Positions 25,953 to 35,835 of a stretch of 64,000 bases of DNA are shown here, piece after piece (position 1 is the first letter of the stretch; the number at the start of each line of letters is the position of its first letter). The position numbers and the translations under genes are program-made. The stretch is from Wolbachia endosymbiont of Armadillidium arcangelii (lineage in GTDB: Bacteria; Pseudomonadota; Alphaproteobacteria; Rickettsiales; Anaplasmataceae): positions 744,001-808,000 of the forward strand of contig NZ_CP157942.1 in NCBI RefSeq assembly GCF_040207875.1. The letters run 5' to 3'. A model generated the notes under the pieces. It searched no databases, was not told where the DNA came from, and saw only the letters and a list, made by a program, of their open reading frames with translations.

Positions 25953-27280
25953 CATAGGCGTCAAGTTAAGGAAAAGTGTAAGTAAAGAGTGAAGGAAAAT
26001 AATAAGGTATAAGTTCTCCCAGATATACTTTTAGTGAGAGAAGTAACGATAAATAAAATAACTTGCCTATCAAATAACCTCAACAAATTTTTCAATGAAA
26101 TGGCAATCAATTGAAACAGAAAAGGAAGAGGCGGTTCATCATTCATAAAAGCTATAATTTTGGGTAATTGAAAACTGCAGCATAGATGCAATGTGCCAAT
26201 TATTAAACGAAGAATTTGTGGAAACAGGGTTTAGGTTTAATAAAGAAGCAGTTGAGTTTATGAAACAAATGTATTTTATGTTTATTTAACTACGGATTGA
26301 TTGCAAAATTTTACAGCAATTAGGAAGCGTTAAATTATTGGATAGCAGCTACATTAGCCTACCCGGTAGCATGGAAGATATGTACAAGGATAGCTATAGA
26401 GATTGTGAGAGTAATACCAAATCAAGAATAAAGCTACAGTTAGTCTTTGATTACCCGAATCAAGCGCTAGATAAATTAAATTTAATGGAGGTCAGATCAA
26501 GGTTATAGGGATTATCTTGAACAGCCAATGATTTTTTGATTTTGGCTACTTTGTGCCTAGTTCTTTTAAACAAATCAATGAAATAGGAGCTTTTTCATAA
26601 GTCGTTGATACCAACATATATGATAAATCAAAAAATAGAGCTATTGGAGTATTTGGAAGGTCAATTATCTTCAGAAAAAAATTAGGAAAGGAAGTAAAAA
26701 TTCAGGTAAGAATTATATGTCAAAAACTAACTGGATATGGCTAGAAGAAGAAAAGCTAATAAATTAGCAAAGTCACATATCTTCCAAAAGGAATCAAAAA
26801 TTGTTGAACTGGTCAATACTAATATTCCAGAGGATAAAATTAGTGCTGAGCAACAGAGTAAGGTGGCAAATTGAGTTAAACTATACAAGAGCTATATAAG
26901 ACTTGATAGGGAAGCCACACAGTGTGAATTATATGCTAAATTATGTGCAATTCTCATGAGTTGTACAAAACTAAAAAAGAATACAGTTTAATAAAGGCAT
27001 TTATTGAGCTAAAAAGGCGGATTAGAGAGTTATTTTTAGTATTAACTAAAGATTATACTAGCATTTCTTAGAAAATTTACTATAACTTGGTCGCAATTTT
27101 CATTAAACGTAGAAGGGCTTATCCACTTTAACCTCTCTAAATTTTCTCACAATCTCTTAACTTGAAGCCTATGGTTAAATAAACTGTGTCAATCCGAGAA
27201 ATAAAAGTAAAATAGAAACAAAAGTGCTGTCTCTTGTAGTATTTTACTCCTTAACATCTTTCCTTAAGTTGACGCCATTG
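25953..27280 (+). mobile_element. IS4-like element relic
   Basis: About 1.33 kb between imperfect inverted ends: ATAGGCGTCAAGTTAAGG on the left and the complement of ATGGCGTCAACTTAAGG on the right. The first ~150 bp recur at 28711 and 63322, so these are truncated copies of the same family. Confidence 0.7.
26047..27069 (+). pseudogene. IS4-like transposase pseudogene
   Basis: Start codon decayed to ATA (ATG in the 28.8 and 63.4 kb copies: MNKITCLSKDLNKFFNEM). Readable pieces: LDSSYISLPGSMEDMYKDSY (first Asp), RIKLQLVFDYPNQALDKL, RRRKANKLAKSHIFQKESK, NTNIPEDKISAEQQSKVAN, LCELYAKL-like and FIELKRRIRELF. More than ten stops and frameshifts. The catalytic Glu region around QIELLFK in relatives is lost. 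Confidence 0.7.
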
Positions 27281-27323
27281 CCTGAACAGATACAAGAAGT
27301 CTATTCAATAACAGTAAGGTTTT

Positions 27324-27971
27324 TCAATCTTGTTCCACAGCAAATTTTAATGCCATGTGAGTAGTTATGGTGCTGTTAACAATCAAAATGACAAAAATTA
27401 AAATGGTGATTAGTAGTGTATAAATATTCAAGGATAAACTTTCAAATTGAGTTAGCAATTTGAAATATACAAAAGTTGGCATTATCATTGGCAAAACAAG
27501 AATTTGCGATACTCCTGATGCTAAGTTGTTTCGACCAATCATCAATGCATTTCCAGTAGCTGAAATATTAATGATTATCAGCGTATTAAATAATAAAGAT
27601 ACTCCAACTGCTATTGAGTGTTCAATACTGTTGCCTAGAACTGCAAAGCTGAATATGGAAGAAATTACTGAAATCGGTAACCCAAATAATAACCAGTGAG
27701 CGAAAATTTTATAAGCAATTATAAGCCTAGAAGAGAGTGGCTGTACAAAGATTTGCTCTAATATTCCATCATGATGATCAGATGCAAACAAATTGTTTGT
27801 AGAGATCTGTAAAACAAATGTAGCACATATCCATGTTAATGTTAACATAACTTCTTGTTTATTGTTGTTTTCAAGTGTATATGAAGATAAACTTAACATT
27901 ATAATAAAAATACATACTATATAAGTAACATTATTATCATCCATTACTAATTTTTTTACCAAATCTATCAT
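27324..27971 (-). CDS. ccmB: Heme exporter CcmB
   Basis: 215 residues with six hydrophobic segments. CcmB features: ASDHHDGILEQIFVQPLSSRLIIAYKIFAHWLLFGLPI and GNALMIGRNNLASGVSQILVLPMIMPTFVYF. It is the membrane part of the CcmABCD heme-handling complex used for cytochrome c maturation. It is about normal length. ccmA and ccmC are not adjacent, consistent with scattered ccm genes in this group. Confidence 0.92.
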   Translation of the reverse strand: MIDLVKKLVMDDNNVTYIVCIFIIMLSLSSYTLENNNKQEVMLTLTWICATFVLQISTNNLFASDHHDGILEQIFVQPLSSRLIIAYKIFAHWLLFGLPISVISSIFSFAVLGNSIEHSIAVGVSLLFNTLIIINISATGNALMIGRNNLASGVSQILVLPMIMPTFVYFKLLTQFESLSLNIYTLLITILIFVILIVNSTITTHMALKFAVEQD

Positions 27972-28089
27972 ACCAGGATTTTAAATGTTTATTATAAATT
28001 ATAGTGTTTACTTTGAGGGTAGTATAATTTTTTGTTCACAAGTTATATAAGTTTTAATATATTTTATTGATAATGCTATGGAGAAGTTA

Positions 28090-28461
28090 ATGAAAATAAA
28101 GTTACCGGAAGATTACACTCCTTCAGAAAATGAAGAATATATGAACGTAAAACAACTGGAATACTTTAGCTTAAAGTTACAATCAATACTTGCTGACCTA
28201 GAGAAACAAGATCTAGAAGATAGTAGTATTTATTCTGATGGAGATAGTGGAAATGGGGAATTAATTAAGCGCCGCAAAGATAGAAAAGAAAAAATTAAGG
28301 AGGCGTTAGAAAAAATAAAATCAGGCACTTATGGTTACTGTGATGGAACAGGAGAAGAAATAGGAGTTGAAAGACTGAAAGCTAATCCGCTTGCTATATA
28401 TTGTATCGAAGAGCAAGAGAGAATAGAAAAAGAAAAGAACGTGTATAACATTAATGATTAA
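28090..28461 (+). CDS. dksA: DksA-type RNA polymerase regulator
   Basis: 123 residues from ATG 28090, chosen because GGAGAAG lies 6 nt upstream; ATG 28078 would overlap that site and add MEKL. The N-terminal coiled coil (KQLEYFSLKLQSILADLEKQ) is followed by a TraR/DksA C4-like region, GTYGYCDGTGEEIGVERLKANPLAIYCIEEQER. Only two of the four zinc cysteines remain (Cys in GYCDGT and in IYCIEE), as in many alphaproteobacterial DksA proteins. It binds the RNA polymerase secondary channel to tune transcription. Confidence 0.9.
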   Translation: MKIKLPEDYTPSENEEYMNVKQLEYFSLKLQSILADLEKQDLEDSSIYSDGDSGNGELIKRRKDRKEKIKEALEKIKSGTYGYCDGTGEEIGVERLKANPLAIYCIEEQERIEKEKNVYNIND

Positions 28462-28710
28462 TTTACAAGTATAGCTTTTCTCATAATAGTGAAAACAAAT
28501 GAAGGAAAGCAAAATTGACAGCCTGGCGAAAAGATTGAAACAGAGAAATATTCTTTGGCTCTGTTTTTGATAACAAATCAATGGTGTTAAATGTCATTAA
28601 AATCAGGAGAATACGCAGGAGGATACAGAATTTCTATACCAACGCTTTTGGCAAGTTTGACAATCTTTTTAGACTTATGAAAAGTTGCATTATGGGAGTA
28701 TTAAATAAAC
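28462..28710. other. Intergenic, no gene recognised
   Basis: A short frame, ATGTCATTAAAATCAGGAG (MSLKSGEYAGGYRISIPTLL), opens near 28590 and stops after about 30 codons. It may be the start of a lost gene cut by the IS relic that follows. Otherwise AT-rich with stops in all frames. Confidence 0.35.
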
Positions 28711-28862
28711 CATAGGAGTCAAGTTAAGGAAAAAGATATGAGGAGATAGAATAACAAGTTCTCACAGATATGTTTTTAGTGAGAGAAGTAACGATGAATA
28801 AAATAACTTGCCTATCAAAAGACCTCAACAAATTTTTCAATGAAATGGGAAAAGAGCAGTTG
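28711..28862 (+). mobile_element. Left end of the IS4-like family (truncated)
   Basis: About 150 bp closely similar to the start of the element at 25953, including the inverted repeat core GTCAAGTTAAGGAAAA, the leader TTTTTAGTGAGAGAAGTAAC and the transposase start (MNKITCLSKDLNKFFNEM). The remainder of the element is absent. Confidence 0.65.
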
Positions 28863-29156
28863 TGTTAATAAAAAAAATGAAAAATATCGAAAAATTTTCA
28901 ATTCAGTGGATTTATAAAAAATTAATATATTATAATCCTTAATTTAAATATTTAGTGTAGCTATGAATAAGTTCTCTAATTGCATAAAAATCAACAATAA
29001 TTTTTTGTATCATGAAAAATATTTTTTGATGTAAAATTCAGCTCTAATACAACCTTTTATTTATTATTGTATTATCTTATTCAATCAAAAGAGGTTTTAT
29101 TGGCAATAAAAACATCAACACTAATTTCCAATTAATCTCTTTTAAACTATGTAGCC
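28863..29156. other. AT-rich intergenic stretch, IS110 distal end
   Basis: No ORF. From about 29020 it resembles the noncoding right end of the IS110 element at 47.4 kb (AATAAAACCTC and TTTTATTGGCAATAAAA on the complement). Nothing else recognised. Confidence 0.4.
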
Positions 29157-29199
29157 AATGAATATGTGCGTCCACACAAACTTAAACCACATATTCATT
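29157..29199. repeat. IS110-associated hairpin, copy 1
   Basis: AATGAATATGTG and CACATATTCATT form a 12-bp perfect stem downstream of the IS110 pseudogene. The same hairpin lies at 47371-47415 and 63615-63659 at the same place relative to intact IS110 genes. Confidence 0.8.
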
Positions 29200-29424
29200 A
29201 AGCTTATAAAAACTAAGGTATCATTCTTTTCCTCTATAGTCTTAATATAAGTTAAAAGTAGCATGCTTCCATTGTTCTCTCCGCGGTCTAATATGGCTAA
29301 TTTATATTGTAGCACTATACTTGTTAGGCGGAAGTGGACGGCCACGAAGTCTATGCTTCAACTTATCCTCTTGCTTATCCCTTCCATCGGCATTTACTTT
29401 CAGTAAAATTATTGTTTTATACTT

Positions 29425-30421
29425 CTTTAGTGTTTATTGATAGCAAAACTCTTTTCTATCGATTAGCATCTTGTGCATAATCACGGCTAATTTTCTTGCT
29501 ACTGCAACAATTGCTTTTTTCATGCCCTTTTTCTTTTTAAGCTTCAATCCCCAGCTTCTTAATTTAAATGTCCTTTTACATTTTACCAGTAAGACCTGCG
29601 CGGCTTCATATAACATATTCCTACAGTCCCATTTTTGATATACTTCCGTGTCGATCAATCTCACCAGAAGCGTACTGTCTTGGACTTAATCCCATATAGG
29701 CTCCAACTGTATAAGATGTTTCAAACCTATGCAGATCATCTATTGCAGCTTTATATGTCATTACTACTATAATACCAACTCCTGGAACAGTAGTTAATAA
29801 TTTACAATCCTCATCTTTTTTGCTTTGTTCTGAGAGCATTTTATCAAGTTTTCTTGTTGATTCTTCTATTATTTCTAAACTATGTACTAATGATTCAATT
29901 GAGGTTTGGCTAATTTCATCTAGATTATTAACCATTTCTTGCACTTTTAAAGCAAAGTTTGCAGAACTAAGACGTTGATTAACTTTTATCCCGTATATTT
30001 TCCCTTATTGTTCCCGCAATTTGCTCTCTGCAACGTATTAATTGTCTTCTGCTTCCAAGTATTATTTTAACCTGACAAGCTTCGTCTGATTTTACTAATA
30101 CCCCCTTAAATAGCCCAACTCTCATCATTTGTGCTATGCCTCTTGCATCATTTTTATCATTCTTATTGATTCTCGCAGATAATGCTGCTGCCATATGCCT
30201 TGCATCTACACAAGTTACTGGTAATCCAAAACTCTTTGCACATCGATATTGATAATTGCCCGCTTTCTATTCCTATGGACTCGTATTTTTTGTTTTGACC
30301 AATCAGCTATTGCACTGCTTTCACTTGCAACAACCCCTTCTTTAACAATTTTTCCTTTCTCATCAATGATACTAATAAAAGTTTCTTTGAGTGAGACATC
30401 TAACCCGCTATAATGTTTCAT
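29425..30421 (-). pseudogene. IS110-family transposase, frameshifted
   Basis: Four consecutive fragments in different frames: MKHYSGLDVSLKETFISIID (N-terminal DEDD RuvC-like start), ALSARINKNDKNDARGIAQM (DARGIA box), TTVPGVGIIVVMTYKAAI with YMGLSPRQYASGEIDRHGSI (Transposase_20 domain) and KKAIVAVARKLAVIMHKML. At least three frameshifts separate them. It is a different IS110 subgroup from the copy at 46.4 kb, though the downstream hairpin is shared. Confidence 0.85.
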
Positions 30422-30798
30422 GAGACTACTCCTACTGTAAAAGTTTAAATTATTCTTGAAGAACTAATTCATTGAATTTGTTACTTCGTGCTAAAATAAT
30501 GGAGTATGTCTCTCCATCATTCAATAGCAATTACAGTATGTACTTATAGTTTGTGACAGCTACTGCTACAAGTTAGCTTAGATAGAAACTGACTGAGAGT
30601 TATATTCCTCAGTAAAAACCCTATCATCTCTGACCAAAGAGTTAGTAAGAATAAGCAGTTTTCTCATAGCAGAAGTGGAATATGGCTTTTTATGTTGATT
30701 GTACAATCTAGTTAAGAATTAACCCTCTGTGCACTACCATGTGATACGTTCGAACTTTTCAATATAGTAACTTTACTATACGCTAAAATTAGCTATAT
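30422..30798. other. Intergenic, no gene recognised
   Basis: 377 bp upstream of the IS110 pseudogene, probably its noncoding 5' region and flanking DNA. No coding frame or clear repeat other than the block starting at 30799. Confidence 0.4.
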
Positions 30799-30978
30799 TG
30801 GCTTACTTTTGCTAAATTTACATACGAACCAAATTGCTTAATTTGATTGCAAAAATTTCAAGCTTCTCTTTTCACAACGCCGCTTTTATTTTAATTGTTC
30901 TCACAAATATACGTACTATTTTTATGCTTTTTTAAAAAAGTAAATAAATAAATTTTTTGTGGCACTACGAAATCAGTA
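30799..30978 (+). repeat. 180-bp island repeat, copy A
   Basis: Core blocks: GCAAAAATTTCAAGCTTC, TTCACAACGCCGCTTTTATT, ATTGTTCTCACAAATATACG, then AAAAAGTAAATAAATAAATT and TTTTGTGGCACTA. Direct copies lie at 33765 and 35470. Copy A ends about 70 bp before the LRR gene start. Confidence 0.8.
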
Positions 30979-31046
30979 TTTTTTATAAATATTACTTAAA
31001 AAGTATTAAAATATTTGCTAAAATAATAATATTTAGTAAGGTAAAA

Positions 31047-33701
31047 ATGAATTTCAACAAGCATGTTCAAGGCGGCAAATTACGTTTGGATTATCAAAGA
31101 GTAGATATCAAGGAATTGATAAGCTTTTTGCAAGAGAACAGAGGTATTACACAACTTTCTCTCAGGGATTGTAGTATTGATGAAGAAGGAGTAAAAGCTT
31201 TAGCTAAGCTTACAAACCTTACTAAACTTGATTTGTGTGATAACAAAATTGGTGATGAAGGAGTAAAAGCTTTAGCTAAACTTACAAACCTTACTGTTCT
31301 TGATTTGAGTTTGAACAAAATTGGTGAAGAAGGAGTAAAAGCTTTAGCTAAACTTACAAACCTTACTGAACTTAATTTGTGGAGTAACAATATTGGTGAA
31401 GAAGGAGCAAAAGCTTTAGCTAAGCTTACAAACCTTATTAAACTTAATTTGTGGAATAACAATATTGGTGCTGAAGGAGTAAAAGCTTTAGCTAAGCTTA
31501 CAAAACTTACTGAACTTAATTTGGGGAGTAACAATATTGGTGCTGAAGGAGTAAAAGCTTTAGTTAATCTTACAAAATTTATTAAATTTGATTTGAATAG
31601 TAACAACATTGGTATAAAAGAAGTAAAAGCTTTGGCTGAATCTGAGGAATACTGGGAATTCATAGATGAATTTGGTTATACATGTCTAGGCAGCTCTCTA
31701 GTTTTTTATCAATATCTGAAAGCATCATGGTCTAAAGCAAGAGCAAGATCTAACGGTAATGTTGGCAAGCTAGATGAAAACAGCGTAAAGAAGTTGTTTT
31801 TTGATCTTGCGCGACAAAATTATCGCAGAGAGGGAATAGAGCTTCTTTTGAATGATCCTGATAAATATCCTTTTCTAATTAATTCAAGAGATGAGCAAGG
31901 ACACACACTATCTCATTTCTATACTTACTCCCCTGAGCCTGAGATGCAAAAGTTTTTCTTTGAACGTGGCATGGTCCCTGAAGAAGAAAGGAATCAAAGA
32001 AGAGAAGATAAACGCATTGCACGAGATAGTCAATCTGTCCATAGAAGTCCAATAGTTAAACGGATAAATTTTTTTACTAAGAAGCTAGTTGAATCCGTAA
32101 AAGTTGACAAAGAACAATTGAAGCAAGCTGCAGCTTCTTACGTGGAAAATATACCTGAATTACTTGAACAATATCATAATGATCCGATAAGACTAAGGCT
32201 TCTTAATTTAACTGATAATGAAAAAAGAAGTGTAATGGAGCGAACATTATCCGACAATGATCCTATACCAAATGATAAAAAATTTATTAAGGATGTGATT
32301 GATGAAGCTAAGCGAGCACTAGAGCAGCAGTACTTAAAAAAGAACGACCATGGTGAGTATGACCAAGAATACTCAACACAGAAATTGCAATATGATTATA
32401 CGGGAGATGATGCAAAAATTACTATACCTGAATCTATAGGTTATATAAAATTACTTATTGATAATTTTTCCGTTCCACTGAAAGGAAAAAAGGAGTTGCT
32501 AGTTACTCTTATGGAACAAAACTCAGAGTTAGTAAGAGGAAAATTGTCTATAATTAGAAAAGAACTCGGAAATAGTGACATCCTCAATGAAGGACAATTT
32601 AAGAAAACAGAACTACACGGATTATTAAATGGTATAGATGATGATAAAAAAATAAATAAGTTGTTTAAAGAAATCAGTGGTCTAGATATAGAAAAGGTCT
32701 GGAGAGAGCAAAAAGAGTTCGTTCTTCTAAAACAAATATATATAGCAGCAACAACGTATGGTGAAAATAGCAGTGCCTGCATCCAAGGGACATGGACCCA
32801 GATTATTAGTAGTATAGAAGAAATTAGCTCGGAAATCGTGGAACGATATGATTGCTATTTAGAAAAAGAACAAAAATTGGAGGTACAAAAAGATGTTATT
32901 ACAAAAGAGAACATTACACCGTTTATAGAAAATTTAGCCGACAGATTAATTCAATATGTCAAGGATAATCCAGAGTTACAAGAGGTTTTGCAACATCACT
33001 TGTTACGCATAGAATGTATAGATATTAATGATCCTGAGAAAGTTACGTTTAAACAACAAAAGATTTTAGCAGAGATAAGTAAATATTTTAGCGAAAATAT
33101 TAAGGGTGTTTTACCGAATTACAATAGAAGTATACCAAGTAGAGGTGAATACGCTCTTGTTATCGAGGGATTGTCAGAGATAGAAGTAATGCAACGCTTT
33201 GCACAAGAGCCATCTAATCTTCAGGAGAATATCACAAGAGAAACGGAAGCTCAAATTGATGAAAATAGTGATTTTGATGCAGAAGATAATAGTAACAGTT
33301 ATGCAACTATTAGTGAGAGCGACACAGATGAAGAATTTTATGATGCTAATGAGTCAATTTTTCCAGAGGAAAGCAAAACACTGTTAGTTCCAGAAAGATT
33401 ACAACCAGAAAATTCAGTTATAGCAACAGATCAAACAAATGGTATTCAAAATAATAATCGACAGCCAAGTCCACGAATTGAAAAGAAAACTATTGTAGCT
33501 GCTGCTTCCACGCTAGCAATAGCTGGAGTTGCTTTAGGTGTAGCTATTGCAGTTTACTTAGAAATGTTAGCAGTGGGAATAGCAGTTGGAGCTTGTTGTC
33601 TTGTCGCTGCTGCGATCATATATTGTTGTAATAGTCCTTCAAATTCACTTAAAAACAGTGATGCCACAATTGTAACTAATGAGAGACATTTAGAGGCTTA
33701 A
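31047..33701 (+). CDS. Leucine-rich-repeat protein with C-terminal membrane hairpin
   Basis: 884 residues from ATG 31047, preceded by AGTAAGG; the frame is open back to TTG 30957, but that part is AT-rich and lies in a repeat. Residues about 30-205 are seven 24-residue LRRs (LTNLTKLDLCDNKIGDEGVKALAK type), nearly identical in DNA. An ankyrin-like unit follows (INSRDEQGHTLSHFYTYSPE), then a long charged helical region, an acidic stretch (DFDAEDNSNSYATISESDTD) and two hydrophobic segments (about residues 820-865, IVAAASTLAIAGVALGVAIA and AVGIAVGACCLVAAAIIYCC). The eukaryote-like repeats and membrane anchor suggest a secreted host-interacting protein; this is inference. Confidence 0.75.
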   Translation: MNFNKHVQGGKLRLDYQRVDIKELISFLQENRGITQLSLRDCSIDEEGVKALAKLTNLTKLDLCDNKIGDEGVKALAKLTNLTVLDLSLNKIGEEGVKALAKLTNLTELNLWSNNIGEEGAKALAKLTNLIKLNLWNNNIGAEGVKALAKLTKLTELNLGSNNIGAEGVKALVNLTKFIKFDLNSNNIGIKEVKALAESEEYWEFIDEFGYTCLGSSLVFYQYLKASWSKARARSNGNVGKLDENSVKKLFFDLARQNYRREGIELLLNDPDKYPFLINSRDEQGHTLSHFYTYSPEPEMQKFFFERGMVPEEERNQRREDKRIARDSQSVHRSPIVKRINFFTKKLVESVKVDKEQLKQAAASYVENIPELLEQYHNDPIRLRLLNLTDNEKRSVMERTLSDNDPIPNDKKFIKDVIDEAKRALEQQYLKKNDHGEYDQEYSTQKLQYDYTGDDAKITIPESIGYIKLLIDNFSVPLKGKKELLVTLMEQNSELVRGKLSIIRKELGNSDILNEGQFKKTELHGLLNGIDDDKKINKLFKEISGLDIEKVWREQKEFVLLKQIYIAATTYGENSSACIQGTWTQIISSIEEISSEIVERYDCYLEKEQKLEVQKDVITKENITPFIENLADRLIQYVKDNPELQEVLQHHLLRIECIDINDPEKVTFKQQKILAEISKYFSENIKGVLPNYNRSIPSRGEYALVIEGLSEIEVMQRFAQEPSNLQENITRETEAQIDENSDFDAEDNSNSYATISESDTDEEFYDANESIFPEESKTLLVPERLQPENSVIATDQTNGIQNNNRQPSPRIEKKTIVAAASTLAIAGVALGVAIAVYLEMLAVGIAVGACCLVAAAIIYCCNSPSNSLKNSDATIVTNERHLEA

Positions 33702-34341
33702 ATGAAATGGCAGAGAAAGATTTCTTTTTAGAACATTCCATATTGGATTTTAAGTGATTAATTGGCTAATTTTGACTAAATTCTTGTATGAACCAATCTG
33801 CCTAACTTTGTTGCGACAACTTTGCGTTTTTATTTTTACAACGCTGCTTTTATTTAAGCTGTTCTCACAAGGGTACGTACTTTATTTTGCGATTTTGGGA
33901 AAAGTAAATAACTGAATCTTGTGTGACGCTAATTCAACATCTTATTCTTTCTAAATACATACGCTGTAAAATGAAATAGTGGCATAGAAATAATACCTAT
34001 AAGTTTCTTTGAATTTTAATTTATGCTGTTAGGCCATGATTTACGTCCCTTGTTTTGTATTTGCTCTTTAGTCGCTGAGTTAATCACGTGAAAAATGACT
34101 GCAGGTATAGTACATCTGATGTAGCAAGGTTCTTGGTTAAAAAGTTTTACATCTATCAGTATTAGTGCTATACTAAAAATAGTATTGATCGGGGGATTAA
34201 TATATTCGGTAGAGATCTAAGTGTGAACGTACATACTACCATTAGTAATGTTCTTGTTCTCCAATGTTTTAGGGATAGTGCTATGGAAAACAAGCTTGAT
34301 AAATTTATATAATTTAATAAATTAAATATAGGGGGTATAAA
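33702..34341. other. 640-bp intergenic region with repeat copy B
   Basis: Holds repeat copy B and about 400 bp of leader for the next gene. No ORF with coding character. The region just before the next gene has AGGGGGTATAAA ahead of ATG 34342, a good ribosome binding site. Confidence 0.5.
33765..33940 (+). repeat. 180-bp island repeat, copy B
   Basis: Diverged copy of 30799-30978: GTATGAACCAATCTGCCTAA, TTTTTACAACGCTGCTTTTA, GTTCTCACAAGGGTACGTAC, AAAAGTAAATAACTGAATCT and GTGTGACGCTAATT. Confidence 0.75.
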
Positions 34342-35394
34342 ATGTCTTATAATTTTCAAAACATTCCTCAGTCAGGATCAAGTGATAAATTACAACCTAA
34401 ACCAGATGAGAATAATAGAGTAGTATTATTCCATGAAGGTGAGGGCAAGAATCAATCATTAGGTTGGTATACTGAAGAGCAAATAAAAAATAATCCTGAT
34501 CTTCTATTTTTGTTTGGTGATAACGATGACGCAAAATATAGAACAGATAATCACAATCCAAGAGGTGGTGGACAAGCCGCAATTACAAGACCAGCTGCTG
34601 GACCGTATGATAGGTTGCCAAGCAACGGTGGGATAAATGGCAATGCAATAGGAATAACCACTACTTTCTATAATAGTGATAAGTATACTCTTAGCATAAA
34701 TGAGTTTAAAGTTCTAATGGATAAGGAATTTGAACCTATTGAAACTTGGGTAAAAGAAGGTGGATGTGTTGTCATACCTTGTGATAACAAAGGAAAACAT
34801 AGTTTAGGTACTGGAATAGCTGGATTAGAAAGAAAAATTCCTGGTGCTATAGATTATATACAATCTAAAGTAAAAGAGTTAGTAACATTAGGAAAACAGC
34901 CAACACAGAACTCTCAAGATAAAAATCTCGATACCTTAAAAGAGGAATTACACAACACCCTATCAAGAGAGCGTGAATCTTATAAGTCATGTGGAGGATT
35001 AAAAAATTACCTAGGTAAAGAAATTAATGATCAATCACACGCTACACTAAGAGAAGGTATCAATGATAAACCAGAAGAAATACTAACTCCACAAGAAAAA
35101 TCTAAGCGTAATAACATACCTTTGTATAGCGCTTTAGGTGTTGGTGCAATTGTTGGTGTGGTAATAGCATACCTTGTAGGAGCAGCTGCTTTAATGCCAC
35201 ATAGTGTTGCTATTGCAGTGTTTATTGTGTCTGCTGCTGTTGGTACATTAGTAGGCTATGGCATTGGAAAATTTTGTGAAAAAATTGATGAAGAGAAGCA
35301 AAAAGATCCTGATATAAGTAGATTTACTGCTGTTAAGAATATATTTTTTGGTATATCTATCACTGAACATTCTAAATCAGGATTGAAGGTTTAA
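34342..35394 (+). CDS. Protein with phage-type FGDN/GTGIA domain and membrane hairpin
   Basis: 350 residues. Residues about 30-180 follow a pattern known from small phage proteins: LFLFGDNDDAKYRTDNHNPR, GGGQAAITR, GNAIGITTTFYN, WVKEGGCVVIPCDNKGKHSL, GTGIAGLERKIPGAIDYI. I compare this to the DUF7831/macro-like 'FGDN...GGQA...N.GIPTK...GTGLA' family from memory, so the family link is tentative. A linker with TPQEKSKRNN leads to two hydrophobic segments (YSALGVGAIVGVVIAYLVGA and IAVFIVSAAVGTLVGYGIG). The layout, enzyme-like domain then membrane hairpin, matches its neighbours and suggests an effector. Confidence 0.6.
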   Translation: MSYNFQNIPQSGSSDKLQPKPDENNRVVLFHEGEGKNQSLGWYTEEQIKNNPDLLFLFGDNDDAKYRTDNHNPRGGGQAAITRPAAGPYDRLPSNGGINGNAIGITTTFYNSDKYTLSINEFKVLMDKEFEPIETWVKEGGCVVIPCDNKGKHSLGTGIAGLERKIPGAIDYIQSKVKELVTLGKQPTQNSQDKNLDTLKEELHNTLSRERESYKSCGGLKNYLGKEINDQSHATLREGINDKPEEILTPQEKSKRNNIPLYSALGVGAIVGVVIAYLVGAAALMPHSVAIAVFIVSAAVGTLVGYGIGKFCEKIDEEKQKDPDISRFTAVKNIFFGISITEHSKSGLKV

Positions 35395-35469
35395 TCCAAA
35401 CTATTAAATGTATAAAAAAGTAGTATAGAAAAAAAGCTCTTTTCTGTACTACCCTATTATAACGCAAAA

Positions 35470-35660
35470 TCAGCCATTTTAGTCTACTTTCACCACATCT
35501 ATATATGAACTAATTTGTTGAGCTTCGTTGCAAAAATTTCACACCTTTGTTTTCACAACGCCGCTTTTGTTTAAATTGTTCTCGCAAATATGCGAACTTT
35601 TTCGCGTTAAAAAAGTAGTCAATAAATGAATTTTTTGTGATGCTAATTTTTAGTATTTTC
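35470..35660 (+). repeat. 180-bp island repeat, copy C
   Basis: Copy of 30799-30978: ATATGAACTAATTTGTTGAG, GCAAAAATTTCACACCTTTG, TTCACAACGCCGCTTTTGTT, ATTGTTCTCGCAAATATGCG, AAAAAGTAGTCAATAAATGA and TTTTTTGTGATGCTAATTTT. About 70 bp of other sequence lies between it and the IS3 element. Confidence 0.8.
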
Positions 35661-35835
35661 TATATTAATCAAGCTAAAATGGTTAGTAATAACTTTATAT
35701 GGGATATACAAAGAGGCATGCAAACTATAGTGCACCCATTTGTCTAGACCATTTTTTCAAAGTGATCCGATTTTTAAAATGAATATGTTGATAAATACGT
35801 CGACACACATTTAAAGTATTTATCAATATATTCAT

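Noticed and set aside
28078..28090. ATG 28078 as the dksA start
   Set aside because: The strong GGAGAAG ribosome site lies between it and ATG 28090, which suits the second start.
31094..31663. Long minus-strand ORF opposite the LRR gene
   Set aside because: It mirrors the 72-bp LRR repeats on the other strand and has no independent start context or family pattern.
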